DNA of 22,406 nt from positions 1 through 22,406 of the forward strand of contig JAJRVM010000132.1 in the NCBI GenBank assembly GCA_024277285.1, written 5' to 3'. The first letter of the stretch is position 1; every line of letters begins with the position of its first letter. The DNA is from Planctomycetota bacterium. GTDB lineage: Bacteria; Planctomycetota; Planctomycetia; Pirellulales; Pirellulaceae. Under the pieces are notes generated by a model, which worked only from the letters and a program-made list of their open reading frames with translations, did no database searches and was not told the origin of the DNA. A program made the translations under genes and the position numbers. Below are positions 8,225-15,665 of the stretch, one piece after another.

Positions 8225-8254
8225 AAAAAACCGCCGGTCTGATGACCGGCGGTT
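8225..8254 (-). terminator. Rho-independent terminator of the dnaG-rpoD unit
   Basis: AACCGCCGGT (8229-8238) pairs perfectly with ACCGGCGGTT (8245-8254) around a 6-nt loop. Read on the minus strand the stem is followed by a run of T (complement of the A-run at 8225-8230). It begins 51 bp after the rpoD stop. Confidence 0.88.
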
Positions 8255-8305
8255 GCGGATGCCAGAGTGTTTTGCAAGCGAGCTTGCTCAAACGCGGGCT
8301 GCGTT

Positions 8306-9967
8306 TCAGCTTGCAGCCTCGCGCAGGAAGCCCGCCAGCTGCTGACTGCGCACCGGGTGCTGCAGTTTGCGGACTGCCTTAGCTTCGATCTGTCGCACTC
8401 GCTCGCGTGTAACACGGAATATCCGTCCCACCTCTTCGAGGGTATAGGTATAACCATCCCCCAATCCATACCGTAGCCGAATAATCTCACGCTCACGATA
8501 AGTCAGCGTTTTGAGTAGACCTTCGATTTTCTCGCGCAAAATGCCGTTGCTCGCGGCGCGGACCGGGTTATCGCTTGACGAATCTTCGATAAACTCGCCA
8601 AAACTGCAATCGTCTCCCTCGCCAACCGGCCGATCCAGGCTGACCGGGTGTCGGCCAATATCGAGCACGCGTTTGACTTCGTCCAGCGACAGGCCGGCAC
8701 GACAGGCGATCTCTTCAGTTGTCGGCTCTCGGCGGTATTCTTGCAAGAGCCTCTTTTGAATATTTCTCAGTTTTGAGAGTACGTCAATCATGTGGACGGG
8801 GATTCGAATGGTTCGAGCCTGATCCGCAATGGCCCGAGTGATCGCCTGCCGGATCCACCAAGTGGCATAGGTCGAGAACTTGAATCCTCGGCGGTACTCG
8901 TATTTATCGACCGCCCGCATCAAGCCCGTATTTCCTTCCTGGATCAGGTCCAGGAAGCTGAGTCCACGGTTGCGATATTTTTTGGCGATCGAGACGACCA
9001 ACCGCAAATTACCACTCGATAATTGGCGTTTTACTTGCTCGTACGCTTCAAATTGGCCACGGAACGCTTCACAACGCTTCCGCAGGCTACGCGGGCTCTC
9101 GTGAGTCAACATCAGCAGATCGCGCAGTTCGCGACGCAGGTTGGACCGTTCGTCTTGAGCGCGCGGGTCGTGCTGGATATCGCTCAGGCGATCGCGAATT
9201 GCGTCCATGCGCGTGCTGAATTCTTCGAGCTGTCGCATCAGCGGTTGCACACGCCGCGTGCGCAAGCTCATCTCCTCGACCAATTGCAAGCACTTACGCC
9301 GTTGTTGCAGGAAGGTCTGGCGTGCCTGACGCGTCTCCTCATGGTCGGTCGAGTTGCTAATCAGCTTGGCAAACTCCTGACCGTTCGTTTTCAGCAGGTT
9401 TCCCAAGGTACGCAGATTATGAGGCATCCGCGCCAGAATCTGTTCCTTGGTCAATCGCTCGGTCAGGGAGACTTTGATCGTACGATCGAAGGGGAGGTCG
9501 CCCTGGTAAACACGGGTCAACGTTTGGACCGCAGTCTTCATGGCATAGTGACATCCCAAGACCGATCGGCGGAACCGCTTGCGCGTCACTTCGATTTTCT
9601 TGGCCAGAGAGATTTCTTCCTCGCGCGAGAGCAGCGGGATCTCGGCCATCTGGGAAAGATACATGCGAATCGGGTCGTCGCTCAGCTTCGGCATGTCGAT
9701 TGCCGTTCGCAGCGCCGCATCGTCTTGTTCGACCGACAATTGAACGGCACCGGCCGACGGTACGGGACGCGGTTGGTGACATTCTTTCTTGGGCGGCTCG
9801 TCGACCAATTCAATGCCGCGGCCGTCGAGTGCGATTAGCAGGTTATCCAGTTTCTCCGGGTTGACATCTTCATCAGGCAAATAGTCATTCACCTCGTCGT
9901 ATGTGAGATAGCCTTGTGTTTTTCCTTTGGCGATTAGGTCTTGCAAATCCTTTTGGAAGTGTTCCAC
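8306..9967 (-). CDS. rpoD: RNA polymerase primary sigma factor RpoD (sigma-70)
   Basis: A 553-residue group 1 sigma factor that directs core RNA polymerase to housekeeping promoters. Region 1.1 is at about 5-57 ([20 protein letters not shown]). Region 1.2 is at about 97-127 ([22 protein letters not shown]). A non-conserved insert spans about 130-310. Region 2 runs from [30 protein letters not shown] through [14 protein letters not shown] (about 317-376), region 3 from IRIPVHMID, and region 4 contains the helix-turn-helix [27 protein letters not shown] (about 510-536). The start is GTG, with a strong AGGAGG 9 nt upstream. It lies 101 bp downstream of dnaG, as in the classical rpsU-dnaG-rpoD arrangement, and ends at a clear terminator. 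Length is ordinary for the family. Confidence 0.98.
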   Translation of the reverse strand: MEHFQKDLQDLIAKGKTQGYLTYDEVNDYLPDEDVNPEKLDNLLIALDGRGIELVDEPPKKECHQPRPVPSAGAVQLSVEQDDAALRTAIDMPKLSDDPIRMYLSQMAEIPLLSREEEISLAKKIEVTRKRFRRSVLGCHYAMKTAVQTLTRVYQGDLPFDRTIKVSLTERLTKEQILARMPHNLRTLGNLLKTNGQEFAKLISNSTDHEETRQARQTFLQQRRKCLQLVEEMSLRTRRVQPLMRQLEEFSTRMDAIRDRLSDIQHDPRAQDERSNLRRELRDLLMLTHESPRSLRKRCEAFRGQFEAYEQVKRQLSSGNLRLVVSIAKKYRNRGLSFLDLIQEGNTGLMRAVDKYEYRRGFKFSTYATWWIRQAITRAIADQARTIRIPVHMIDVLSKLRNIQKRLLQEYRREPTTEEIACRAGLSLDEVKRVLDIGRHPVSLDRPVGEGDDCSFGEFIEDSSSDNPVRAASNGILREKIEGLLKTLTYREREIIRLRYGLGDGYTYTLEEVGRIFRVTRERVRQIEAKAVRKLQHPVRSQQLAGFLREAAS

Positions 9968-10068
9968 GTGTCATTTCCTCCTGCGCTTTCTTGCGCTCAA
10001 GACACTGGGATGAACCTCTGCGACGCCCCCCCTATGGGTCAATTCGCAAAGATCTCCGACATGGCTTG

Positions 10069-11946
10069 CTACCCATCCGTGGGCGCGGAAATACCTTGTC
10101 GGTTGCGCTCGTTCTGTATGATTTGTTCCAGAACTTTTAACTCTTCCTCCTCGTCGTAGTCACGTTGTTGCAAGGCGGCGAGCGACTGACGTTGGGCCGT
10201 CCGCTCGCGTTGAAAACAAAAGTCGCGGACTAAACCGTGCAGGCGGTTTTCCGCGTCTTCCAAGGCCACCTCCGCCTTGCCGCAGGCGTCCTCGTGAAGT
10301 TGCACCAGGGCACTCTTGATCGTGGGGTTCTCGGCCACGGTCATGATCTGTTCAAATTCAAAACCACGCTGTTGCTGCCGCACATACAAGTAAAGTTTCC
10401 ACAAGCTGACGGCAAGCGAACTGGACAGTTGTTCGGTTTGAATCACTTCCAAACCGGTCTCGGCCAGATCGGGATGCGCCAGCAAAATCTGGAATAACTC
10501 GAGTTCTGACGGTGACAGGGAAGCGATACCTGGTCGCGATTCTTCCGCTTGCCGCGTGGCGGGCTTCGTCTTGCGCTGCTCCTGCAACTCGACCAGTCGT
10601 GCACGCAATGACGCCTCTTCCACGTGGAATTGACGCGCCAAGCGTACCAACATCTGCTGTTCTCGTAATCGTAGCGACTGCGATGCCACGCTCGATAGGT
10701 GGGGTACGTTTGCCATCGTGCGCAATATTTCCTCCAATGCACGATGGGCACGATCGGGGTCTTTAACGATGTCGATTCCCGCAGTGGCGGTCCGCGACTT
10801 GTGTTCGAGCGCGTCGACGGCCTCCGTCAACAACGCACGGAATGCATCGGCTCCTTGCGTCTGAACAAAATCGCACGGGTCCAGACCGGCGGGAAGTGTA
10901 AGGATATGCAGGTTCACCTGCGCCGCAAGGAACAATTCGAGTATTTCGTTGGTACGCCGCTGGCCCGCGTCGTCGCCATCGAGCACCAAGGTGATTTGTT
11001 CCGCGAAACGTTGCAACAGTCGGACATGCCGTTCGCCCAACGCGGTCCCCAATGCCGCCACAACGTTGCTGACGCCATGCTGGTGAGCCATGATTACATC
11101 CGTGTACCCCTCCACCACCACGATCTGTGGGTCACGAGTCAATGTGTCACGCACGATATCGAGCGCGTAAAGATTGTTGCTCTTGGAAAAGAGCCGCGTT
11201 TCCGGTGAATTGACGTACTTGGGGCCGTGGTTAGCGTTCTTGTCGCCAGCGTTTTTGTTAGCAGTTGCCTCAGGAAGGATCCGTGCACCAAATGCGATGG
11301 GACGATGCTCGGTGTCGCGAATGGAAAAAATCAGGCGGCCACGAAAGCGATCATAAACGCGCCGACCATCTTGCGAACGACCCACTAACCCGGCTGCTTC
11401 CAGAACGGCTGGCGAAAACGACGTTGTTCTGGCCCGATCCAATAGCCACTGCCAGCTGTCGGGAGAACACCCCAAATGGAACCGGCCGATGCTCTCGTCG
11501 CTAATGCCGCGCTGTTGCAAATAGCCGCGTGCTTGCTGAGCCTCAGGAGCATCGATCAAGTAACGATGAAACTGCTCCTCCGCCCAGGCTACGGCACGGT
11601 AGAGTGTCTGCTTGTCGTTCGGACTGCCAGGTTCAGCACGTTGCTGACCGCCTTGCATCGCAATTCCAGCTCGCTCGGCCAGAATCTTCAGTGCTTCCCG
11701 AAACTCCACGCCTTCGCGTTTCATGGCAAAACTGAAAACGTCACCGCCGATATCGCAAACCCAGCACTTCCACGATTGCCGCTGCGGGTTCACTTGCAAG
11801 CTGGGGCGTGAGTCATCGTGCCACGGGCAGATCCCGACATAGTTCTTTCCCTGGCGGCGCAGCCGTATCGAACGACTCACTAGATCCACTAGATCCGTGG
11901 CCTGACGCACTTGTTCTTTAGTATCGTGGGATGATCCGAAGGACAC
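10069..11946 (-). CDS. dnaG: DNA primase DnaG
   Basis: A 625-residue primase that makes RNA primers at the replication fork. The N-terminal CHC2 zinc-binding domain shows C40, H43, C61 and C64 (GICPWHDD...KCWVCDIGGD). The catalytic core has PKYVNSPETRLFSKSNNLYAL and a TOPRIM domain from about 273, with E279 in VVVEGYTDVIMA and the acidic cluster D323/D325 in VLDGDDAGQ. The C-terminal helicase-binding part (about 490-625) is divergent, as is usual. A short Asn/Lys/Ala-rich insertion (about 226-240) sits just before PKYVNSPET. The start is GTG 11946 with AGGA 7 nt upstream. A consensus promoter lies 185 bp upstream and rpoD follows, suggesting one transcript. Confidence 0.97.
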   Translation of the reverse strand: MSFGSSHDTKEQVRQATDLVDLVSRSIRLRRQGKNYVGICPWHDDSRPSLQVNPQRQSWKCWVCDIGGDVFSFAMKREGVEFREALKILAERAGIAMQGGQQRAEPGSPNDKQTLYRAVAWAEEQFHRYLIDAPEAQQARGYLQQRGISDESIGRFHLGCSPDSWQWLLDRARTTSFSPAVLEAAGLVGRSQDGRRVYDRFRGRLIFSIRDTEHRPIAFGARILPEATANKNAGDKNANHGPKYVNSPETRLFSKSNNLYALDIVRDTLTRDPQIVVVEGYTDVIMAHQHGVSNVVAALGTALGERHVRLLQRFAEQITLVLDGDDAGQRRTNEILELFLAAQVNLHILTLPAGLDPCDFVQTQGADAFRALLTEAVDALEHKSRTATAGIDIVKDPDRAHRALEEILRTMANVPHLSSVASQSLRLREQQMLVRLARQFHVEEASLRARLVELQEQRKTKPATRQAEESRPGIASLSPSELELFQILLAHPDLAETGLEVIQTEQLSSSLAVSLWKLYLYVRQQQRGFEFEQIMTVAENPTIKSALVQLHEDACGKAEVALEDAENRLHGLVRDFCFQRERTAQRQSLAALQQRDYDEEEELKVLEQIIQNERNRQGISAPTDG

Positions 11947-12017
11947 CGGCGTTTCCTGTGGCTTCTGGGCCGCGGGAGAGTCCCAAACGCGACCACGGAC
12001 GGAGTGTCACTTCCTTG

Positions 12018-12068
12018 TGTTCATTGAATCGGTGTTCGTTGAATGGGTGTTCACAGAACCCGTGTTCT
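12018..12068. promoter_or_regulatory. Three 15-bp-spaced GAAY-N4-GTTC palindromes in the dnaG leader (LexA-like operator array?)
   Basis: TGTTC occurs at 12018, 12033, 12048 and 12063, exactly 15 bp apart. Together with the preceding bases, three sites follow the pattern GAAY-N4-GTTC: GAAT-CGGT-GTTC (12026-12037), GAAT-GGGT-GTTC (12041-12052) and GAAC-CCGT-GTTC (12056-12067). The last is a perfect palindrome extended to AGAAC...GTTCT. GAAC-N4-GTTC is the established LexA (SOS) box of Gram-positive bacteria; whether planctomycete LexA uses it is not shown here. The array lies about 55-100 nt downstream of the predicted transcription start of dnaG. Confidence 0.45.
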
Positions 12069-12130
12069 AGACTCCATTGCCGCCGGTTCTGGGTCAACCA
12101 GCAGTATGTGCTTCCGAAGCACGGTGGGCA

Positions 12131-12159
12131 ATTATAGTGAGGCTTGGCAGGTGGGTCAA
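12131..12159 (-). promoter_or_regulatory. Consensus sigma-70 promoter for dnaG-rpoD
   Basis: On the minus strand, TTGACC (12159 down to 12154) and a perfect TATAAT (12136 down to 12131) are separated by exactly 17 bp. The predicted start near 12124 gives a leader of about 178 nt before the dnaG GTG codon. It is the best promoter match in the window. Confidence 0.8.
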
Positions 12160-12409
12160 CATTGTCCTGGGCGTCACCGAAACGAGGCGAAAGTGGCACT
12201 TTCCGCCGTCGGTGGGGTTGAGTCAGCCCTGAGCGTGGTACGGCCAGTGTCTTGTGCCAGCTTTACTGCAATAGCAATGCTGCTGCTACATGTAGCTGGG
12301 CCCGCCAGGGCTCAGCTGCGTTGCCACTGGACCATCCATCGCACTGAGGCCTTGGCGGTCTCAGCTACGCGCAAATAGGAATGGCTCAGCAGGTGGAAAC
12401 TTGTCCATG

Positions 12410-12567
12410 CTTGGGAAAGATTCCCAAGCTACATAGTGTGGAACGCCGCTCCGCGGCGTTCGCATCGCCTGAAAACAGCCCAATTGTATTGCCGCCAAAC
12501 GGGGCGAAACGGCCACCCACGGCACGGAGTGCCGTGCCACACTTCTTGGGAAAGATTTCCAAGCTAC
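12410..12567. repeat. Paired 23-bp self-complementary repeats with two other hairpins between them
   Basis: A 23-bp sequence starting CTTGGGAAAGATT and ending CCAAGCTAC occurs at 12410-12432 and, with one change, at 12545-12567. Each copy is itself a hairpin (CTTGGGAA with TTCCCAAG in the first). Between them lie GAACGCCG-ctccg-CGGCGTTC (12441-12461) and CACGGCAC-gga-GTGCCGTG (12518-12536). No open frame fits, and the style is that of small interspersed intergenic repeats. Because they lie just after the htrA stop they could also act as terminators. Confidence 0.7.
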
Positions 12568-12574
12568 GTGTTAC

Positions 12575-13810
12575 TTACCGCGAACCGGGGGGGCGTTGAG
12601 TTACGGTGACCGACAACGTCACCTCATGGCCATCGCGAAAGACGGTGACGTTAACCGTCGAGCCGACGCTCGTAAGTGCAACGAGTGAAAACAGGTCGGT
12701 GCGGCGGACGACCGGTTTGCCATCCCATCGGATAATCACATCCCCGGCTTGAATCCCGGCCTTTTGGGCCGGTGATATCTTGCCATCGAGATTGGACACG
12801 ACTTCGGCAACCAGCGCACCGACCGCTTCGGGTAACCCGAGTTGCTGGGCCAGCTCCGGCGTGAGTTCCTGAGGATCGACGCCCAGCCAGCCCCGAGTCA
12901 CGCGCCCCTCGGCCCGAATACGCTGGTAAATGGGCTGCGCGATGCTGCTCGGTATCGCAAAACTAATGCCCTGGTAGGCTTCTCCCACAATCGCCGTATT
13001 GATCCCCACGATCAAGCCTTGCGAATCGACCAATGGTCCACCGCTGTTGCCAGGGTTTACCGCGGCGTCGGTCTGCAGGAAATTGTGGTAGGATGAATCG
13101 CTCGCAATGCCCTTTGAGTCCAGGATGCCAAACCGCTGCTGAGCGCTGAACGACCGGTTCTTGCCGCTGAGGATCCCAAACGTGACACTGCGCTGCAAGC
13201 CCAACGGGCTCCCTAACGCCCATACCAAGCCGCCTACCTGCAATCGGTCGCTATCGCCCCATTGGGCTGGCAGAAGATTGTCTGCGTCCACCTTCAACAC
13301 GGCAATGTCCGTCAGTCGGTCGACGCCAACGACCGACGCGAGCACGTTGCGACCGTCGCTCAACTTTACGCGAATCTCTGCGTAGCCCCGGATCACGTGC
13401 GCGTTGGTCACGATGTACCCATCCTTGTCAACCACCACGCCCGATCCCTGACTGGTCGCCGGATGCTGCCATCTCGGTTGCTTGGGCCCAGCCGTTGCCG
13501 AAACCGCGCGGGTCGATGTTACATTGATGTATACGACGCTCGGGCCAACACGATTCGCCACCAGCTGGCAGGCGTCGGACATGTCTTTCAGTGCCACGTT
13601 CTTTAGTTTCTCGCCCGCCACGTCATACATTGCCCGTTGCTGGCCACGCGCGAACGAATAGGTCATCCGTTCCACAATGTAGGGCAAAAAGAATGTCAGC
13701 AATGCTAGAAATGCCATGCTGCTCAACAGCCAGGCAAAACGGTCCTTCGCCTCGGGAACGCTTCCACGCTGTCGCTCAGGCGACGCGGTAGTAGACGTTG
13801 TCTCGACCAC
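12575..13810 (-). CDS. Membrane-anchored HtrA/DegP-like serine protease with one PDZ domain
   Basis: A 411-residue protease of the trypsin-like HtrA family, which handles misfolded envelope proteins. Residues about 26-44 (AWLLSSMAFLALLTFFLPY) form a single N-terminal membrane anchor, placing the protease domain outside the cytoplasm. The catalytic triad is H138 (IVTNAHVI), D168 (DRLTDIAVLKV) and S256 (NPGNSGGPLV). One PDZ domain follows at about 306-405 (GWLGV...AGIQAGDVIIRWDG). The annotated GTG 13810 lacks a Shine-Dalgarno. The frame stays open upstream to 13894, where an ATT codon is preceded by AGGT at a fitting distance, so translation may begin there with a rare start. A TATAAT on the minus strand at 14112-14107 may be its promoter. 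It is upstream of dnaG but separated by 628 bp with its own hairpins. Confidence 0.95.
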   Translation of the reverse strand: MVETTSTTASPERQRGSVPEAKDRFAWLLSSMAFLALLTFFLPYIVERMTYSFARGQQRAMYDVAGEKLKNVALKDMSDACQLVANRVGPSVVYINVTSTRAVSATAGPKQPRWQHPATSQGSGVVVDKDGYIVTNAHVIRGYAEIRVKLSDGRNVLASVVGVDRLTDIAVLKVDADNLLPAQWGDSDRLQVGGLVWALGSPLGLQRSVTFGILSGKNRSFSAQQRFGILDSKGIASDSSYHNFLQTDAAVNPGNSGGPLVDSQGLIVGINTAIVGEAYQGISFAIPSSIAQPIYQRIRAEGRVTRGWLGVDPQELTPELAQQLGLPEAVGALVAEVVSNLDGKISPAQKAGIQAGDVIIRWDGKPVVRRTDLFSLVALTSVGSTVNVTVFRDGHEVTLSVTVTQRPPGSR

Positions 13811-14561
13811 TCGGGTGTCGCGGTCCAGGGGCGTGGCGGGAACGACAAGCCGGTCGCTTGCAGAGGAATCGTCGTGTGCGAGTGGTTCCGTAATGAGCTA
13901 CCTGATTCGGCAAAAAAAAATCAAAATCGTGGCGCGGGTACCTGCCAACTTTCGCTTGCCTAGAAGTCAGTTCACTGCCGTTGTGCGCTGAATTCTTGCC
14001 CGAGAAATCGCGCTTTCCCGAGTGTTGAGCAAGGCGGCTCGGCCCGGCCAAATTGCGGATACTGCACGCTGCCGAGCGTGGCGGTACCACCAAAGCTCAC
14101 TGCGGCATTATACCGCACTGTCGCTAAGGAGGCCCCCTCCGCTGGGCTGTAAGTGAGTCAGAATCAACAACTTCTGCTACTGAAGCATGCGTCATTGACG
14201 GTTTACGGTGACTTGGGTAGCCGACCAAGGTGTTTCCGACGGCCGAAAAAGACGTGTCATTTCGCAACGGAATGCGACCGAGACGCTCACTGGCAGCGTC
14301 CGAGGACGGCCAAACTTCGTGGTGCGGCTTTCGTTGTCAACGCAGCGAAAGTACTCTGAAGGTGCTGTGAGGAAGTGCAGAATATTCGGGATAATATCGA
14401 GCTGCCGTGGGGCGGCACACCGCGCTTGGTGCCCGCACGTGCGCAGGAATCGCGCGTGCCGACCAAAGTGACACTGGTCGCTGGTGCACGCGTTTGGACG
14501 CGTCGCCCGTACTCAATGCTGAGGGTTACCGACGGTTCCGAGGAGAGTTTTGAGGGCACGA
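13811..14561. other. Divergent intergenic spacer between htrA and aat (751 bp)
   Basis: It includes a possible N-terminal extension of htrA (13811-13894), an A9 run (13912-13920), and a perfect TATAAT on the minus strand (14107-14112). The rest (14150-14550) contains only short Arg-rich frames without family resemblance, and I see no RNA gene. Confidence 0.5.
14107..14112 (-). promoter_or_regulatory. Possible -10 element of the htrA promoter
   Basis: The minus strand reads TATAAT here. No good -35 hexamer is found 16-18 bp upstream, so it is only suggestive. The leader to the htrA start would be 200-300 nt. Confidence 0.35.
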
Positions 14562-15272
14562 ATGGACGATTTCGAGGCATGCATCGATTTTCCACCGATA
14601 TCGACAGCGACGGAGGACGGATTGTTGATGGTTGGGGGGATACTCTGTCCAAGTTGGGTAGTGGCTGCGTACCAACGAGGGATTTTCCCTTGGCCAATTG
14701 TCGACGATGGCTGTGAAATTCTTGCCTGGTTTTCGCCTGACCCACGCGCCGTGTTGGACCTTGAGCAGCTTTACATTTCCCGCCGATTGGCCCGGCGCAT
14801 CCGGAGCGGGCGTTTTCGAGTCACTTGTGATCAGGACTTTGCGGCAGTGGTGGCGGGTTGCGCCGCGCCGCGTGGTGCTCTTGACGGGACGTGGATTACC
14901 CCGGCGATGCAACGCACCTACCGTGAATTGCACGAAATGAGGGTCGTACACAGCGTCGAGGTCTGGCGGGATTCGGTACTTGTGGGTGGATTGTACGGCG
15001 TGAGTATCGGTGCCTTCTTTGCCGGCGAGTCGATGTTTCATCACGAGCGTGATGCGTCGCAAGTTGCGTTGGCCTATCTCGTGGCTCACCTCCGAGCGCG
15101 CGGGTTCCGGCTGTTTGACGTTCAGCAGGCGACCGAGCATGTTGTTCGAATGGGGGCACATGAAATACCTCGAAATGAGTTTCTTCGCCGGCTTATCGAT
15201 TCGGTCGCCTCTCCCGTATCGTTTGGGGAAACAATGGACACCTCGTTACTCGCAACGATGCTGCAGAGATGA
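14562..15272 (+). CDS. aat: Leucyl/phenylalanyl-tRNA-protein transferase
   Basis: This enzyme transfers Leu or Phe from aminoacyl-tRNA to N-terminal Arg/Lys of proteins, marking them for ClpS/ClpAP (N-end rule) in the cytoplasm. The 236-residue product shows the family blocks in order: FPP near the N-terminus, EDGLLMVGGIL, AAYQRGIFPWP, AWFSPDPRAVL, RVTCDQDFAAVVAGCA, TWITPAMQRTYRELHEM, HSVEVWRDSVLVGGLYGVSIG, FFAGESMFHHERDASQVAL, and the closing DVQQATEHVVRMGAHEIPRNEFL. Length is normal. I chose ATG 14562, preceded by GAGGG with 5 nt spacing; the frame is open to TTG 14550 but the family begins near the ATG. It is divergent from htrA, and a small signalling operon follows 87 bp later. Confidence 0.96.
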   Translation: MDDFEACIDFPPISTATEDGLLMVGGILCPSWVVAAYQRGIFPWPIVDDGCEILAWFSPDPRAVLDLEQLYISRRLARRIRSGRFRVTCDQDFAAVVAGCAAPRGALDGTWITPAMQRTYRELHEMRVVHSVEVWRDSVLVGGLYGVSIGAFFAGESMFHHERDASQVALAYLVAHLRARGFRLFDVQQATEHVVRMGAHEIPRNEFLRRLIDSVASPVSFGETMDTSLLATMLQR

Positions 15273-15359
15273 CGGTGTGACGGAGGCACTCGTTGCCTCG
15301 TTTGCCGCGTCCTGCTAGCCTGGTGCGACGAAGAGTGGTTTGAATGGCTGGGATTGATC

Positions 15360-15665
15360 ATGCGACGGAACCTCAATCATCACGGCCAAAATCACCCTGG
15401 CATGGTCCAGTCGGTGGATATGCCGTTGAGTGTCGAGCCGCAGTATGAAGAATTGAGTGAGCTGTGGCGGGTGGCGATGGCCGCTTTGCCGACCGTTCAA
15501 GAGCTGGTGGTTCGGCTTCGTCACTTCAACCGCTGGAGTTTGCTGCGGATTGCCGCGCACCTGGGGCTGGACGAAATCGTGGTGGCACAGCTGTTGCGCG
15601 TGGCGTTGCGGCGGCTGGTTGAAGCGACTCAGCGGAATGAGCGGAAGGACGCGAGTGGAGCATGA
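15360..15665 (+). CDS. Small sigma region-4-like helix-turn-helix protein
   Basis: The product has 101 residues. Its second half reads like the region 4 helix-turn-helix of ECF/sigma-70 factors: ALPTVQELVVRLRHFNRWSLLRIAAHLGLDE followed by VVAQLLRVALRRLVEA, matching the familiar pattern of LP, RHF, S-L-x-EIA, LGL and a recognition helix. No region 2 (core-binding) is present and no room for it exists upstream in frame, so it is not a complete sigma factor. The stop overlaps the kinase start (ATGA, 15662-15665), implying translational coupling. It may be a DNA- or RNA-polymerase-binding partner or remnant. ATG 15360 was chosen over TTG 15354; later starts at Met codons remain possible. Confidence 0.65.
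   Translation: MRRNLNHHGQNHPGMVQSVDMPLSVEPQYEELSELWRVAMAALPTVQELVVRLRHFNRWSLLRIAAHLGLDEIVVAQLLRVALRRLVEATQRNERKDASGA

Larger units (their letters stand above)
11947..12574. other. Intergenic region between htrA and dnaG (628 bp)
   Basis: It holds the dnaG promoter and leader at its left side and several short palindromic repeats at its right side, listed separately. A minus-strand frame across 11918-12199 contains a repeated Phe-Asn-Glu-His pattern, but this only reflects the 15-bp DNA repeat; I do not regard it as a gene. Confidence 0.6.

Noticed and set aside
9023..9838. 271-codon plus-strand ORF
   Set aside because: It lies antisense inside rpoD and owes its length to codon bias of that gene.
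12018..12068. Mini CRISPR array
   Set aside because: The 15-bp period is far too short for repeat plus spacer, the units vary, and no cas gene is in the window.
11918..12199. Minus-strand ORF with repeated Phe-Asn-Glu-His
   Set aside because: It overlaps the dnaG start and the consensus promoter; the amino-acid repeat is only the 15-bp DNA repeat translated.
14375..14716. 113-codon plus-strand ORF overlapping aat
   Set aside because: It shares its second half with aat in another frame and resembles no family.
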